Counted from the stretch's first letter, positions 1 to 9,227 are shown. The stretch is DNA of 64,000 nt from Pseudomonas putida (GCF_001636055.1 NZ_CP011789.1:1054001-1118000), one strand, 5' to 3'. A program made the numbers and translations. The notes: generated by a model not told the origin, from the letters alone.

Positions 1-97
1 AGCAACTGGCCAGTTGGGGCAGTCGCACCTGCTCTCGCAAGTTAAGCGTGACATCGCTCGCGTGAAAACTGTGCTCAACCAGCAGGCAGGTAAGTGA
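1..97 (+). CDS. rpmC: 50S ribosomal protein L29, 3' end only
   Basis: Only the last 31 codons are inside the window; the readable tail ends in [13 protein letters not shown] and a TGA at 95-97. This matches the C-terminal helix of L29, a small protein near the peptide exit tunnel of the 50S subunit. Its position two bases before rpsQ is the standard S10 operon order (rplP-rpmC-rpsQ), which supports the call despite the truncation at the window edge. Confidence 0.9.
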
Positions 98-99
98 TC

Positions 100-366
100 A
101 TGGCTGAAGCTGAAAAAACCGTCCGTACGCTGACTGGCCGTGTCGTCAGCGACAAAATGGACAAGACCATCACCGTTCTGATCGAGCGTCGCGTTAAGCA
201 CCCGATCTACGGTAAATACGTTAAGCGTTCGACTAAGCTGCACGCGCACGACGAAACCAACCAGTGCAAGATCGGCGACAAGGTTTCGATCACCGAAACT
301 CGTCCGCTGGCCAAGACCAAGTCCTGGGCACTGGTTGAAGTCCTCGAACGCGCTGTTGAAGTCTAA
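100..366 (+). CDS. rpsQ: 30S ribosomal protein S17
   Basis: Primary 16S rRNA-binding protein of the small subunit, 88 residues, starting [10 protein letters not shown]. The family core is visible: [14 protein letters not shown] followed by the [17 protein letters not shown] segment and the C-terminal [11 protein letters not shown]. An in-frame GTG at 94 would add two residues but overlaps the rpmC stop. The ATG at 100 gives the usual length and is preferred. It lies between rpmC and rplN at the S10/spc junction, all co-oriented. Confidence 0.97.
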   Translation: MAEAEKTVRTLTGRVVSDKMDKTITVLIERRVKHPIYGKYVKRSTKLHAHDETNQCKIGDKVSITETRPLAKTKSWALVEVLERAVEV

Positions 367-389
367 GGGCTAGGGGTCGGAGAAATTTT

Positions 390-758
390 ATGATTCAGAC
401 TCAATCCATGCTCGATGTGGCCGATAACAGCGGCGCTCGTCGCGTCATGTGCATCAAGGTTCTCGGCGGTTCGCACCGCCGTTACGCCGGCATCGGTGAC
501 ATCATCAAAGTTACCGTCAAGGAAGCGATTCCTCGCGGTAAGGTCAAGAAAGGCCAGGTGATGACCGCTGTTGTCGTCCGTACCCGTCACGGTGTACGTC
601 GCGCTGACGGTTCCATCATTCGTTTCGACGGCAACGCTGCTGTTCTGCTGAACAACAAGCAAGAGCCGATCGGTACCCGCATCTTCGGGCCAGTGACCCG
701 TGAGCTTCGTAACGAGAAGTTCATGAAGATCGTCTCGCTCGCCCCTGAAGTGCTGTAA
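390..758 (+). CDS. rplN: 50S ribosomal protein L14
   Basis: 122-residue L14, the first gene of the classical spc operon. L14 sits at the subunit interface and contacts 23S rRNA. The start [21 protein letters not shown] and the basic [14 protein letters not shown] loop are characteristic, and the length equals the family norm. The SD GGGTCGGAG lies just upstream of the ATG. A 23 bp gap to rpsQ leaves no room for an obvious terminator, so read-through from the S10 operon is likely. Confidence 0.98.
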
Positions 759-769
759 GGAGATCCGAC

Positions 770-1084
770 ATGCAAAAGATTCGTCGTGACGACGAGATCA
801 TCGTGATCGCCGGCAAAGACAAGGGTAAGCGCGGTAAGGTGCTGAAGGTTCTCGCTGATGACCGTCTGGTCATCGGTGGTGTCAACCTGGTCAAGCGTCA
901 TACCAAGCCGAACCCGATGGCAGGCGTTCAGGGCGGTATCGTCGAGAAAGAAGCGCCTCTGCACGCTTCCAACGTTGCCATCTTCAATGGCGAAACCAAC
1001 AAGGCTGACCGCGTTGGTTTCAAAGTAGAAGACGGTAAGAAAATTCGTGTCTTCAAGTCGACCCAAAAAGCGGTTGATGCTTGA
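770..1084 (+). CDS. rplX: 50S ribosomal protein L24
   Basis: 104-residue L24, an assembly-initiating protein that binds the 5' part of 23S rRNA. The KOW motif is near the N-terminus ([18 protein letters not shown], residues about 8-25), followed by the [13 protein letters not shown] segment. A strong SD (AAGGAG) precedes the ATG by 7 bases and overlaps the rplN stop region, which suggests translational coupling. Standard spc operon position. Confidence 0.98.
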
Positions 1085-1104
1085 ACACTGCTAGGTAGAA
1101 GACC

Positions 1105-1644
1105 ATGGCACGACTGAAAGAGATTTACCGGAACGAAATCGCTCCCAAGCTTAAGGAAGAACTTAAGCTGTCGAACGTGATGGAAGTTCCGCGCGTTACC
1201 AAGATCACCCTGAACATGGGTCTGGGCGAAGCGATCGGCGACAAGAAAGTCATCGAGCACGCAGTTGCCGACCTGGAAAAGATCACCGGTCAAAAGCCGG
1301 TCGTGACTTTCGCTCGTAAATCCATCGCGGGCTTCAAAGTCCGTGAAGGCTGGCCGATCGGCGTCAAGGTGACCCTGCGTAGCGACAAGATGTACGAATT
1401 CCTGGACCGCCTGCTGGCGATCTCCCTGCCTCGGGTTCGCGACTTCCGCGGCCTGAATGCCAAGTCCTTCGATGGTCGTGGCAACTACAGCATGGGCGTG
1501 AAAGAGCAGATCATCTTCCCGGAAATCGACTACGACAAGATCGATGCTCTGCGCGGTTTGGACATCACCCTGACCACCACTGCTCGTTCGGACGACGAAG
1601 GCCGCGCTCTGCTGCGTGCATTCAAGTTCCCGTTCCGCAACTGA
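1105..1644 (+). CDS. rplE: 50S ribosomal protein L5
   Basis: 179-residue L5, which binds 5S rRNA in the central protuberance. Family landmarks are [16 protein letters not shown], the [16 protein letters not shown] stretch and the C-terminal FPEIDYDKI and [14 protein letters not shown] blocks. The start ATG at 1105 follows a GGTAGAAG SD. In E. coli the spc operon is repressed by S8 near the start of rplE; no equivalent structure was resolved by eye at 1080-1110. Confidence 0.98.
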   Translation: MARLKEIYRNEIAPKLKEELKLSNVMEVPRVTKITLNMGLGEAIGDKKVIEHAVADLEKITGQKPVVTFARKSIAGFKVREGWPIGVKVTLRSDKMYEFLDRLLAISLPRVRDFRGLNAKSFDGRGNYSMGVKEQIIFPEIDYDKIDALRGLDITLTTTARSDDEGRALLRAFKFPFRN

Positions 1645-1657
1645 TTGGAGTAGGAAA

Positions 1658-1963
1658 ATGGCCAAGAAGAGCATGAAAAACCGCGAGCTGAAGCGTCAGC
1701 TCACGGTAGCCAAGTACGCCAAAAAGCGTGCCGAGCTGAAAGCGACCATCGTCAACCTGAACGCCTCTCCAGAAGAGCGTTTCGCTGCCGTTGTCGCTCT
1801 GCAGAAGCAGCCTCGTGATGCCAGCGCCTCGCGTCTGCGCAACCGTTGCCGCCTGACCGGTCGTCCTCACGGTGTTTACCGTAAGTTCGGCCTGGGCCGT
1901 AACATGCTGCGTCAAGCTGCAATGCGTGGTGACGTACCAGGTCTGGTCAAGGCCTCCTGGTAA
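1658..1963 (+). CDS. rpsN: 30S ribosomal protein S14, zinc-free type
   Basis: 101-residue S14 ([13 protein letters not shown]...), a late-binding head protein of the 30S subunit. It is the longer, zinc-independent form: the C-terminal half has [23 protein letters not shown] with one cysteine and no paired CxxC motifs. The reading frame stays open upstream to 1616, inside rplE, but the ATG at 1658 with GGAGTAGG ahead gives the family length. It is followed by a 209 bp gap, unusual inside this operon. Confidence 0.97.
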   Translation: MAKKSMKNRELKRQLTVAKYAKKRAELKATIVNLNASPEERFAAVVALQKQPRDASASRLRNRCRLTGRPHGVYRKFGLGRNMLRQAAMRGDVPGLVKASW

Positions 1964-2026
1964 TCGCTGCAGGTGTGATCCCGGCGTAAGGGGAGCAATC
2001 TTCCGACCGCCGGTGACATCGCCAAC

Positions 2027-2053
2027 AAACAAGCCCCCTCGTGGGGCTTGTTT
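2027..2053 (+). terminator. terminator-like hairpin inside the spc operon (rpsN-rpsH gap)
   Basis: A perfect 11 bp stem, AAACAAGCCCC (2027-2037) and GGGGCTTGTTT (2043-2053), with a 5-base loop CTCGT, followed by the T-rich stretch CGTTTCTGTCTTG. It lies 64 bases after the rpsN stop. It resembles an intrinsic terminator with a weak T tract, so partial termination (attenuation) between rpsN and rpsH is the likely role. Confidence 0.6.
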
Positions 2054-2076
2054 CGTTTCTGTCTTGTGTCTAGAAT
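2048..2076 (+). promoter_or_regulatory. candidate sigma70 promoter for the rpsH-distal spc genes
   Basis: TTGTTT (2048-2053), a 17 bp spacer, then TAGAAT (2071-2076). The -35 hexamer is the last part of the descending arm of the preceding hairpin. Transcription would begin near 2083 and give a leader of about 90 bases ahead of rpsH. The match is by eye, with ideal spacing and one or two mismatches per hexamer. Confidence 0.45.
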
Positions 2077-2142
2077 GACCGGCTCACCTGAGCCTGGGTT
2101 TTTTGCCCGGGGCGGTCAGGTGGTTGTGATAGCCGCAAGGCT
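2076..2142 (+). ncRNA. structured 5' leader of rpsH (cis-regulatory candidate)
   Basis: Several complementary segments fall between the candidate promoter and rpsH. TGACCG (2076-2081) can close with CGGTCA (2113-2118). Inside are GGCTCA/TGAGCC (2081-2094) and CCTGGG/CCCGGG (2093-2111) with a U-rich loop. A separate AGCC-GCAA-GGCT hairpin with a GNRA tetraloop lies at 2131-2142. Some of these share bases and may be alternatives. The layout suggests an autogenous control site, but no family was recognised. Confidence 0.4.
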
Positions 2143-2172
2143 AATAATTCTTGTATCAGGAGCATCTAGCCC

Positions 2173-2565
2173 ATGAGTATGCAGGACCCGTTAGCGGACA
2201 TGCTAACTCGCATCCGTAATGCCCAGATGGCTGAAAAGTCCGTCGTAAGCATGCCTTCCTCCACTCTGAAGGTCGCGGTTGCCAAAGTTCTGAAGGACGA
2301 AGGTTACATCGCTGGCTACCAGGTCAGTGGCGAAGCCAAGCCTTCCCTGTCGATCGAACTGAAGTACTTCGAAGGCCGTCCGGTCATCGAGGAACTGAAG
2401 CGCTCCAGCCGTCCAGGCCTGCGCCAGTACAAGTCCGTCTCCGACCTGCCGAAAGTACGTGGCGGTCTGGGCGTGTCTATCGTCTCCACCAACAAAGGTG
2501 TGATGACTGATCGCGCTGCGCGCGCTGCCGGTGTCGGTGGCGAAGTTCTGTGCACAGTGTTCTAA
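2173..2565 (+). CDS. rpsH: 30S ribosomal protein S8
   Basis: 130-residue S8, a primary 16S rRNA-binding protein and, in E. coli, the translational repressor of the spc operon. It begins [18 protein letters not shown] and ends with the conserved [20 protein letters not shown] and GEVLCTVF. The SD CAGGAG lies at 2158-2163. Unlike the surrounding genes, it is preceded by a long structured gap with its own candidate promoter. Confidence 0.98.
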   Translation: MSMQDPLADMLTRIRNAQMAEKSVVSMPSSTLKVAVAKVLKDEGYIAGYQVSGEAKPSLSIELKYFEGRPVIEELKRSSRPGLRQYKSVSDLPKVRGGLGVSIVSTNKGVMTDRAARAAGVGGEVLCTVF

Positions 2566-2577
2566 GGGGAGATAGGC

Positions 2578-3111
2578 ATGTCTCGCGTCGCTAAGAACCC
2601 CGTTAAGCTGCCATCCGGTGTCGAAGTCAAATTCGCCGGCCAGCAGCTTTCGGTGAAGGGTGCCAAGGGCACTCTCGAACTGAACGTTCACTCGTCTGTT
2701 GAAGTTACCGAAGAGTCCGGCGAGCTGCGCTTCGTCGCTCGCAACGGTGACCAGCAAGCTCGTGCCATGGCCGGTACCACCCGTGCTCTGGTGAACAACA
2801 TGGTCCAGGGCGTAAGCCAAGGCTTCGAGCGCAAGCTCCAGCTGGTCGGTGTTGGTTACAAGGCACAGGCCAAGGGCACCATCCTGAACCTGGCTCTGGG
2901 CTTCTCGCATCCAGTGGACTACGAACTGCCAGCCGGTATCACCGCTGAAACCCCAAGCCAGACCGACATCCTGATCAAGGGTATCGACAAGCAGCTGGTG
3001 GGTCAGGTGGCCGCTGAAATCCGCGACTTCCGTCCGCCAGAGCCTTACAAAGGCAAGGGTGTGCGTTACGCGGACGAAGTAGTCCGTCGTAAAGAAGCCA
3101 AGAAGAAGTAG
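2578..3111 (+). CDS. rplF: 50S ribosomal protein L6
   Basis: 177-residue L6, near the factor-binding centre of the 50S subunit. Landmarks are [26 protein letters not shown], and the C-terminal signature [13 protein letters not shown] at about 157-169. The 12 bp gap from rpsH contains the SD GGGGAGA. Standard spc order and family-typical length. Confidence 0.98.
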   Translation: MSRVAKNPVKLPSGVEVKFAGQQLSVKGAKGTLELNVHSSVEVTEESGELRFVARNGDQQARAMAGTTRALVNNMVQGVSQGFERKLQLVGVGYKAQAKGTILNLALGFSHPVDYELPAGITAETPSQTDILIKGIDKQLVGQVAAEIRDFRPPEPYKGKGVRYADEVVRRKEAKKK

Positions 3112-3121
3112 GGCCTAGCAA

Positions 3122-3472
3122 ATGACCGACAAAAAAGTTATTCGACTGCGTCGCGCTCGCAAAGCACGCCTGAAAATGCACGAGCTCGAAGCCGTGCGTC
3201 TGTGCGTGTTCCGCTCCTCGCAGCACATCTATGCCCAGGTCATTTCGGCCGACGGCAGCAAGGTTCTGGCAAGCGCCTCGACCTTGGACAAAGAACTGCG
3301 TGATGGCGCCACCGGCAACATCGACGCGGCCACTAAGGTTGGCAAGCTGGTAGCTGAGCGTGCGAAAGCCGCCGGTGTATCTCAAGTTGCCTTTGACCGT
3401 TCCGGCTTCAAGTACCATGGTCGCGTCAAGGCGCTGGCCGATGCTGCTCGTGAAGGCGGACTGGAGTTCTAA
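3122..3472 (+). CDS. rplR: 50S ribosomal protein L18
   Basis: 116-residue L18, which with L5 and L25 anchors 5S rRNA. The strongly basic N-terminus ([15 protein letters not shown]) and the C-terminal [26 protein letters not shown] are family signatures. It starts 10 bases after rplF and ends 3 bases before rpsE, so coupling on both sides is likely. Confidence 0.98.
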   Translation: MTDKKVIRLRRARKARLKMHELEAVRLCVFRSSQHIYAQVISADGSKVLASASTLDKELRDGATGNIDAATKVGKLVAERAKAAGVSQVAFDRSGFKYHGRVKALADAAREGGLEF

Positions 3473-3475
3473 GTT

Positions 3476-3976
3476 ATGGCAAATAACGATCAAAAGCGCG
3501 ACGAAGGCTACATCGAGAAGCTGGTTCAAGTTAACCGCGTTGCTAAAACCGTTAAAGGCGGCCGTATCTTCACCTTCACCGCGCTGACCGTGGTAGGTGA
3601 TGGCAAAGGTCGCGTCGGCTTCGGCCGTGGCAAATCGCGCGAAGTACCTGCCGCGATCCAGAAAGCCATGGAAGCTGCCCGTCGCAATATGATCCAGGTT
3701 GACCTGAAGGGCACTACCCTGCAGTACGCCACCAAGGCTGCCCACGGCGCCTCGAAGGTTTACATGCAGCCTGCTTCGGAAGGTACCGGTATCATCGCCG
3801 GCGGCGCAATGCGTGCTGTCCTGGAAGTTGCTGGTGTCCAGAACGTTCTGGCCAAGTGCTACGGTTCGACCAACCCAGTGAACGTGGTTTACGCCACCTT
3901 CAAGGGTCTGAAAGCCATGCAATCTCCTGAATCCATTGCTGCCAAGCGCGGCAAGAGCGTTGAGGAGATCTTCTGA
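3476..3976 (+). CDS. rpsE: 30S ribosomal protein S5
   Basis: 166-residue S5, involved in decoding fidelity and the target of spectinomycin-resistance mutations in other bacteria. The N-terminal dsRBD-like part has [19 protein letters not shown] and [15 protein letters not shown]; the C-terminal part has [20 protein letters not shown]. The start overlaps the end of rplR closely. No unusual residues were noticed in the spectinomycin loop. Confidence 0.98.
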   Translation: MANNDQKRDEGYIEKLVQVNRVAKTVKGGRIFTFTALTVVGDGKGRVGFGRGKSREVPAAIQKAMEAARRNMIQVDLKGTTLQYATKAAHGASKVYMQPASEGTGIIAGGAMRAVLEVAGVQNVLAKCYGSTNPVNVVYATFKGLKAMQSPESIAAKRGKSVEEIF

Positions 3977-3978
3977 TC

Positions 3979-4155
3979 ATGGCAACCGTAAAAGTAACGC
4001 TGATCAAGAGCACCGCCGGCCGCCTGCCTAACCACATCCTGTGCGTTAAAGGCCTGGGTCTGCGTCGCATCGGTCACACTGTAGAAGTCCAGGATACTCC
4101 CGAGAATCGCGGGATGATCAACAAGGCTTACTACATGCTGCGCGTCGAGGGTTAA
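3979..4155 (+). CDS. rpmD: 50S ribosomal protein L30
   Basis: 58-residue L30 ([15 protein letters not shown]...), too short to appear in long-ORF lists. The translation continues with [22 protein letters not shown] and ends MLRVEG, the full family pattern. It begins two bases after the rpsE stop and ends three bases before rplO, the invariant rpsE-rpmD-rplO order. Confidence 0.96.
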   Translation: MATVKVTLIKSTAGRLPNHILCVKGLGLRRIGHTVEVQDTPENRGMINKAYYMLRVEG

Positions 4156-4158
4156 TCG

Positions 4159-4593
4159 ATGAAACTCAATGATCTGAGTCCAGCGCCGGGTTCCCGTCGC
4201 GAGAAGCATCGTCCGGGTCGTGGTATCGGTAGCGGTTTGGGCAAGACTGGTGGCCGTGGTCACAAAGGTCAGACCTCCCGTTCCGGTGGCACCATCGCTC
4301 CGGGCTTCGAAGGCGGTCAACAGCCGCTGCACCGTCGTCTGCCGAAGTTCGGCTTCGTTTCCCTGAAAGCCATGGATCGCGCCGAAGTGCGTCTGTCCGA
4401 GCTGGCCAAGGTGGAAGGCGACGTGATCTCCGTACAGTCCCTGAAAGACGCCAACGTGATTGGCCAGCATGTACAGCGTGTGAAAATCATGCTGTCCGGC
4501 GAAGTCACTCGCGCAGTCACTATCAAGGGCATCGCCGTCACCAAAGGTGCGCGTGCGGCTATCGAAGCAGCTGGCGGCAAGTTCGAGGAATAA
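4159..4593 (+). CDS. rplO: 50S ribosomal protein L15
   Basis: 144-residue L15, which binds 23S rRNA late in assembly. The glycine/arginine-rich N-terminus ([19 protein letters not shown], then [13 protein letters not shown]) is diagnostic, followed by the KFGFVS and [19 protein letters not shown] C-terminal region. Its TAA stop at 4591-4593 directly abuts the secY ATG at 4594, so translation of the translocon is likely coupled to that of the ribosomal protein. Confidence 0.98.
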   Translation: MKLNDLSPAPGSRREKHRPGRGIGSGLGKTGGRGHKGQTSRSGGTIAPGFEGGQQPLHRRLPKFGFVSLKAMDRAEVRLSELAKVEGDVISVQSLKDANVIGQHVQRVKIMLSGEVTRAVTIKGIAVTKGARAAIEAAGGKFEE

Positions 4594-5925
4594 ATGGCTA
4601 AGCAAGGTGCTCTCTCTTCGCTCGGTAAGGGCGGGATGTCGGAACTCTGGGCTCGTCTGCGCTTTCTGTTCATGGCGATCATCGTCTATCGGATCGGCGC
4701 ACATATCCCGGTGCCTGGCATCAATCCAGACCGTCTGGCGGATCTGTTTCGACAGAATGAGGGGACCATTCTTAGCTTGTTCAACATGTTTTCCGGTGGT
4801 GCGCTGGAGCGCATGAGCATCTTTGCACTGGGGATCATGCCGTACATCTCGGCATCGATCATCATGCAGCTCATGACCGCAGTCAGCCCTCAGCTGGAGC
4901 AGTTGAAGAAGGAAGGTGAAGCTGGCCGTCGCAAGATCAGCCAGTACACCCGCTACGGCACCGTTATCCTGGCGCTGGTTCAAGCCATTGGCATGTCCAT
5001 TGGCCTGGCCAACCAGGGCGTGGCGTTTTCTGCTGGCCTGGGCTTCCATGTCGTTGCCGTCTCCACCTTCGTGGCTGGCGCAATGTTCATGATGTGGCTC
5101 GGCGAGCAGATCACCGAGCGCGGTGTGGGCAACGGTATCTCGATGTTGATCTTCGCAGGTATCGTTGCCGGTCTTCCGAGAGCAATCGGGCAGTCTTTCG
5201 AGTCTGCGCGTACAGGCGATATCAACATCTTCGCCCTGGTCGCTATCGGTTTGCTTGCAGTAGCGATTATCGGTTTCGTGGTGTTCATTGAGCGTGGTCA
5301 GCGTCGTATCGCCGTTCACTACGCCAAGCGTCAGCAGGGCCGCAAGGTCTTCGCTGCGCAGACCAGCCACTTGCCGCTGAAAGTGAACATGGCGGGCGTC
5401 ATTCCTGCCATTTTCGCGAGCAGCATCTTGCTGTTCCCGGCTTCGCTGGGTGCCTGGTTCGGTCAGTCCGAGGGTATGGGCTGGCTGCAGGACATCTCGC
5501 AGTCGATCGCTCCTGGTCAGCCGTTGAACATTCTGCTGTTTAGTGCAGGGATCATCTTCTTCTGCTTCTTCTACACAGCGTTGATGTTCAACCCGAAAGA
5601 CGTAGCGGAAAACCTGAAGAAGTCCGGTGCCTTTATTCCGGGTATCCGTCCTGGTGAGCAGTCGGCGCGCTACATTGATGGCGTTCTGACTCGTTTGACC
5701 ATGTTCGGTGCTCTTTACATGATGGCCGTCTGCCTTCTGCCCCAGTTCCTGGTGGTGGCAGCAAACGTGCCGTTCTACCTTGGCGGGACCTCGTTGCTGA
5801 TTGTGGTAGTGGTTGTGATGGACTTCATGTCCCAAGTACAATCGCACCTCGTTTCGCACCAGTACGAATCCCTGATGAAGAAAGCCAACCTGAAAGGCTA
5901 CGGTGGCAGCGGTCTGCTGCGCTGA
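4594..5925 (+). CDS. secY: SecY, channel subunit of the Sec translocon
   Basis: 443-residue inner-membrane protein that forms the protein-conducting channel with SecE and SecG. About ten hydrophobic segments can be read, with the plug-region motif [20 protein letters not shown] in TM2, the [10 protein letters not shown] segment, and the long cytosolic loop [18 protein letters not shown] that contacts SecA and the ribosome. The C-terminus ends [10 protein letters not shown]. As usual in proteobacteria it sits between rplO and rpmJ. Confidence 0.98.
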   Translation: MAKQGALSSLGKGGMSELWARLRFLFMAIIVYRIGAHIPVPGINPDRLADLFRQNEGTILSLFNMFSGGALERMSIFALGIMPYISASIIMQLMTAVSPQLEQLKKEGEAGRRKISQYTRYGTVILALVQAIGMSIGLANQGVAFSAGLGFHVVAVSTFVAGAMFMMWLGEQITERGVGNGISMLIFAGIVAGLPRAIGQSFESARTGDINIFALVAIGLLAVAIIGFVVFIERGQRRIAVHYAKRQQGRKVFAAQTSHLPLKVNMAGVIPAIFASSILLFPASLGAWFGQSEGMGWLQDISQSIAPGQPLNILLFSAGIIFFCFFYTALMFNPKDVAENLKKSGAFIPGIRPGEQSARYIDGVLTRLTMFGALYMMAVCLLPQFLVVAANVPFYLGGTSLLIVVVVVMDFMSQVQSHLVSHQYESLMKKANLKGYGGSGLLR

Positions 5926-5953
5926 TAGACCCCTAAGGTTCGAGGAGTCGGTA

Positions 5954-6070
5954 ATGAAAGTTCGTGCATCGGTGAAAAAGCTGTGCCGCAACTGCAAGAT
6001 CATTCGTCGCGAAGGTATCGTGCGCGTGATCTGCAGCGCGGAACCGCGTCACAAGCAGCGCCAAGGCTGA
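5954..6070 (+). CDS. rpmJ: 50S ribosomal protein L36, zinc-binding form
   Basis: 38-residue L36 ([15 protein letters not shown]...). The zinc ligands are present: CRNC near residue 11, a Cys near 27 and a His at 33. This is therefore the Cys-containing (C+) form rather than the zinc-free paralogue found in some genomes. It is the last gene of the spc operon, with SD CGAGGAG ahead of the start and a terminator-like hairpin immediately after it. Confidence 0.97.
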   Translation: MKVRASVKKLCRNCKIIRREGIVRVICSAEPRHKQRQG

Positions 6071-6087
6071 GTGTGATCTGCGCTTCA

Positions 6088-6115
6088 AACCCAGCAGCTA
6101 GTGTGCTGCTGGGTT
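6088..6115 (+). terminator. terminator-like hairpin at the spc/alpha operon border
   Basis: An 11 bp perfect stem, AACCCAGCAGC (6088-6098) and GCTGCTGGGTT (6105-6115), loop TAGTGT, followed by GATTATTCGTTT. It lies 18 bases after the rpmJ stop, where the spc operon ends in most gammaproteobacteria. The T tract is imperfect, so some read-through is expected. Confidence 0.65.
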
Positions 6116-6142
6116 GATTATTCGTTTCTACAGCGATATTAT
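6114..6142 (+). promoter_or_regulatory. candidate sigma70 promoter of the alpha operon
   Basis: TTGATT (6114-6119), a 17 bp spacer, then TATTAT (6137-6142). The first two bases of the -35 are the last two of the preceding hairpin. The predicted leader to rpsM is about 50 bases and contains CGCCC and GGGCG segments able to pair. In E. coli the equivalent leader binds S4; whether that applies here was not tested. Confidence 0.55.
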
Positions 6143-6201
6143 CTCGCGCCCTATTTCTTGGCTTCCGGGGCGTAGGTAGCTGTCAATTGGAGTCCCACTG
6201 A

Positions 6202-6558
6202 ATGGCCCGTATTGCAGGCGTCAACATTCCAGATAACAAGCATGCTGTTATCTCGCTGACCTACATCTATGGTGTCGGTCGCACAACTGCACAGAAAATC
6301 TGTGCAGACGCTGGTGTAAATCCAGCCGCTAAGATCAAGGATCTGAGCGACGAGCAAATCGAAACCCTGCGTGGCGAAGTCGCGAAGTTCACCACCGAAG
6401 GTGACCTGCGCCGTGACATCAACATGAAGATCAAGCGCTTGATGGACCTGGGTTGCTACCGCGGCCTGCGTCATCGTAAAGGTCTGCCGGTTCGCGGTCA
6501 GCGCACCAAGACCAACGCACGCACCCGTAAGGGCCCGCGTAAGCCGATCCGCAAGTAA
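6202..6558 (+). CDS. rpsM: 30S ribosomal protein S13
   Basis: 118-residue S13, in the 30S head contacting the 50S subunit and P-site tRNA. It begins [19 protein letters not shown] and has the helix-two-turns-helix core and the C-terminal signature [22 protein letters not shown]. It is the first gene of the alpha operon (rpsM-rpsK-rpsD-rpoA-rplQ), with SD TTGGAG ahead of the start. Confidence 0.98.
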   Translation: MARIAGVNIPDNKHAVISLTYIYGVGRTTAQKICADAGVNPAAKIKDLSDEQIETLRGEVAKFTTEGDLRRDINMKIKRLMDLGCYRGLRHRKGLPVRGQRTKTNARTRKGPRKPIRK

Positions 6559-6576
6559 TCGCCCAGGAATATAGAC

Positions 6577-6966
6577 ATGGCAAAACCTGCTGCTCGTCCT
6601 CGTAAAAAAGTCAAAAAGACAGTGGTTGATGGCATCGCCCACATCCATGCGTCTTTCAACAACACCATCGTGACCATCACCGACCGTCAGGGCAACGCTT
6701 TGTCCTGGGCGACTTCCGGTGGTTCGGGTTTCCGTGGTTCGCGCAAATCCACCCCGTTCGCAGCTCAGATCGCTGCTGAGCGCGCTGGTCAAGCTGCGCT
6801 GGAATACGGTCTGAAGAACCTCGACGTGAACGTCAAGGGTCCAGGTCCAGGTCGTGAGTCCGCCGTTCGTGCACTGAACAGCTGCGGCTACAAGATCGCC
6901 AGCATCACCGACGTGACGCCAATCCCGCATAACGGGTGCCGTCCGCCGAAGAAGCGTCGCGTGTAA
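6577..6966 (+). CDS. rpsK: 30S ribosomal protein S11
   Basis: 129-residue S11 of the 30S platform. Landmarks are [18 protein letters not shown] near residue 22, [23 protein letters not shown], and the C-terminal [20 protein letters not shown], where an Asn-Gly pair is the known isoaspartate site in the family. 18 bp after rpsM, co-oriented with the rest of the alpha operon. Confidence 0.98.
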
Positions 6967-6981
6967 TCAGGAGACAGATAA

Positions 6982-7602
6982 ATGGCACGTTACATTGGTC
7001 CAAAATGCAAACTGTCTCGCCGTGAAGGCACTGACCTGTTCCTGAAGAGCGGTGTTCGCGCTCTGGAATCGAAGTGCAACATCGAAGCAGCCCCAGGTGT
7101 ACACGGCCAGCGCCGTGGCCGTCAGTCCGACTACGGTACCCAGCTGCGCGAGAAACAAAAAGTCCGCCGTATCTACGGTGTCCTGGAGCGCCAGTTCCGC
7201 GGTTACTACCAAGTCGCAGCCTCGAAAAAAGGCGCTACTGGTGAGAACCTGCTGCAACTGCTGGAATGCCGCCTGGACAACGTCGTTTACCGTATGGGCT
7301 TCGGTTCGACTCGTTCCGAATCCCGTCAGCTGGTTTCGCACAAAGCGATCAGCGTTAACGGCAAGACCGTAAACATTCCATCCTACCAAGTTCGTCCGGG
7401 TGACGTGGTCGCGGTTCGTGAGAAGTCGCTGAACCAGCTGCGCATTGTTCAAGCCCTTGAACTGTGCGCCCAGCGTGGCCGCGTTGAGTGGGTAGACGTT
7501 GATTCTGCTAAAAAGTCGGGCGTTTTCAAGAACGTTCCTGCTCGCAGCGATCTGTCCGCCGACATCAACGAAAACCTGATTGTCGAGCTCTACTCCAAGT
7601 AA
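6982..7602 (+). CDS. rpsD: 30S ribosomal protein S4
   Basis: 206-residue S4, which nucleates 30S assembly on the 5' domain of 16S rRNA and in E. coli represses the alpha operon translationally. The S4 RNA-binding domain is at about residues 95-155 ([22 protein letters not shown], then [18 protein letters not shown]). Two N-terminal cysteines (PKCK, SKCN) remain of the zinc knuckle seen in other lineages. The SD AGGAGA precedes the ATG. Confidence 0.98.
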   Translation: MARYIGPKCKLSRREGTDLFLKSGVRALESKCNIEAAPGVHGQRRGRQSDYGTQLREKQKVRRIYGVLERQFRGYYQVAASKKGATGENLLQLLECRLDNVVYRMGFGSTRSESRQLVSHKAISVNGKTVNIPSYQVRPGDVVAVREKSLNQLRIVQALELCAQRGRVEWVDVDSAKKSGVFKNVPARSDLSADINENLIVELYSK

Positions 7603-7624
7603 GGGCTAGAAAATAGGTGCATCC

Positions 7625-8626
7625 ATGCAGATTTCGGTAAATGAGTTCCTGACTCCCCGTCACATCGACGTGCAGGTAGTCAGTCCAACCCGCGCCAAGA
7701 TCACGCTCGAGCCTCTCGAGCGTGGTTTCGGCCATACCCTGGGCAACGCGCTGCGTCGCATCCTGTTGTCCTCCATGCCTGGCTGTGCAGTAGTCGAGGC
7801 CGAGATCGATGGTGTACTCCATGAGTACTCCGCGATCGAAGGTGTACAGGAAGACGTCATTGAAATCCTGTTGAACCTCAAAGGCCTGGCGATCAAGCTG
7901 CACGGTCGTGACGAAGTTACGCTGACCTTGTCGAAAAAGGGTTCGGGGGTGGTTACCGCTGCCGATATTCAGCTGGATCACGATGTCGAGATCGTCAATC
8001 CCGATCACGTAATCGCGAACCTGGCGTCCAACGGCGCCCTGAACATGAAGCTCACCGTAGCTCGTGGTCGCGGTTACGAGCCGGCCGATTCCCGTCAGAC
8101 TGACGAAGATGAAAGCCGCAGCATTGGCCGTCTTCAGCTGGACGCTTCGTTCAGCCCGGTGCGTCGTATCGCCTACGTAGTCGAGAACGCCCGTGTTGAG
8201 CAGCGTACCAACCTGGACAAGCTGGTCATCGATCTGGAAACCAACGGCACCCTGGACCCTGAAGAGGCCATCCGTCGGGCCGCGACCATCCTGCAACAGC
8301 AGCTGGCCGCGTTCGTCGACCTCAAAGGTGACAGCGAGCCGGTTGTGGTCGAGCAGGAAGACGAGATCGATCCGATCCTGCTGCGCCCGGTTGACGACCT
8401 GGAACTGACTGTACGTTCGGCCAACTGCCTCAAGGCGGAGAACATCTACTACATCGGCGACCTGATTCAGCGTACCGAAGTAGAGCTGTTGAAGACTCCT
8501 AACCTGGGCAAGAAGTCCCTGACCGAAATCAAGGACGTCCTGGCCTCTCGTGGTCTGTCTCTCGGCATGCGCCTCGACAACTGGCCGCCTGCAAGTCTTA
8601 AGAAAGACGACAAGGCGACTGCCTGA
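7625..8626 (+). CDS. rpoA: RNA polymerase alpha subunit
   Basis: 333-residue alpha subunit. The N-terminal dimerisation domain (residues 1 to about 235) has [26 protein letters not shown], which drives polymerase assembly. An acidic linker ([19 protein letters not shown]) leads to the C-terminal domain, about 250-320, with the [14 protein letters not shown] and [19 protein letters not shown] helices that bind UP elements and activators. Fourth gene of the alpha operon, as in other gammaproteobacteria. Confidence 0.99.
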
Positions 8627-8668
8627 TCGTCGTAATCACCGAACGTAGTGTTTGGTAAGGAATGAATC

Positions 8669-9055
8669 ATGCGTCATCGTAAAAGTGGACGTCACCTGAG
8701 CCGTACCAGCTCTCACCGCAAGGCTATGTTCCAGAACATGGCAGTGTCGCTGATCGAGCACGAGCTGATCAAAACCACCCTGCCGAAAGCCAAGGAACTG
8801 CGCCGCGTTGCCGAGCCGCTGATCACCCTGGCCAAGGAAGATAGCGTCGCCAACCGTCGTCTGGCTTTCGACCGTACCCGTTCGAAATCCGCTGTTGGCA
8901 AGCTGTTCAACGATCTGGGCAAGCGTTACGCCACCCGTCAGGGCGGCTACCTGCGTATCCTGAAGTGCGGTTTCCGCGCTGGCGACAACGCGCCTATGGC
9001 GTACGTCGAGCTGGTTGATCGTCCAGTCGGTGGTGCTGTAGAAGCTGCCGAGTAA
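8669..9055 (+). CDS. rplQ: 50S ribosomal protein L17
   Basis: 128-residue L17 at the exit-tunnel side of the 50S subunit. The start [21 protein letters not shown] and the [29 protein letters not shown] block are diagnostic. It is the last gene of the alpha operon and is followed 20 bases later by a strong intrinsic terminator. Confidence 0.98.
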   Translation: MRHRKSGRHLSRTSSHRKAMFQNMAVSLIEHELIKTTLPKAKELRRVAEPLITLAKEDSVANRRLAFDRTRSKSAVGKLFNDLGKRYATRQGGYLRILKCGFRAGDNAPMAYVELVDRPVGGAVEAAE

Positions 9056-9075
9056 GACGTTCTGTCTGCTACAAG

Positions 9076-9101
9076 AAACCGGGCCTAGTGCCCGGTTTTT
9101 T
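9076..9101 (+). terminator. intrinsic terminator of the alpha operon
   Basis: Stem AAACCGGGC/GCCCGGTTT with loop CTAGT, followed by a T run (9095-9101). It sits 21 bases after the rplQ stop and closes the ribosomal protein supercluster. This is the cleanest terminator in the first 10 kb. Confidence 0.85.
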
Positions 9102-9227
9102 GTGTCTTAATAAATTGTAAAAAACTATCGATATAAGCATATCTATAAATTAGATCTTGTCATGTTGCGCACCCATACTTGCTCTCAGGCCGATTAGCCG
9201 GCATTTCGAGACCGATAAGGAGAGCCC

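Noticed and set aside
3889..6003. 704-codon open frame on the minus strand opposite rplO and secY
   Set aside because: It is a shadow of highly biased ribosomal and secY codons in high-GC DNA. It has no family features and lies antisense to certain genes.
9105..9227. OxyR site upstream of katA
   Set aside because: CTAT and ATA elements occur in the AT-rich stretch but do not fit the four ATAG/CTAT half-sites at the required spacing.
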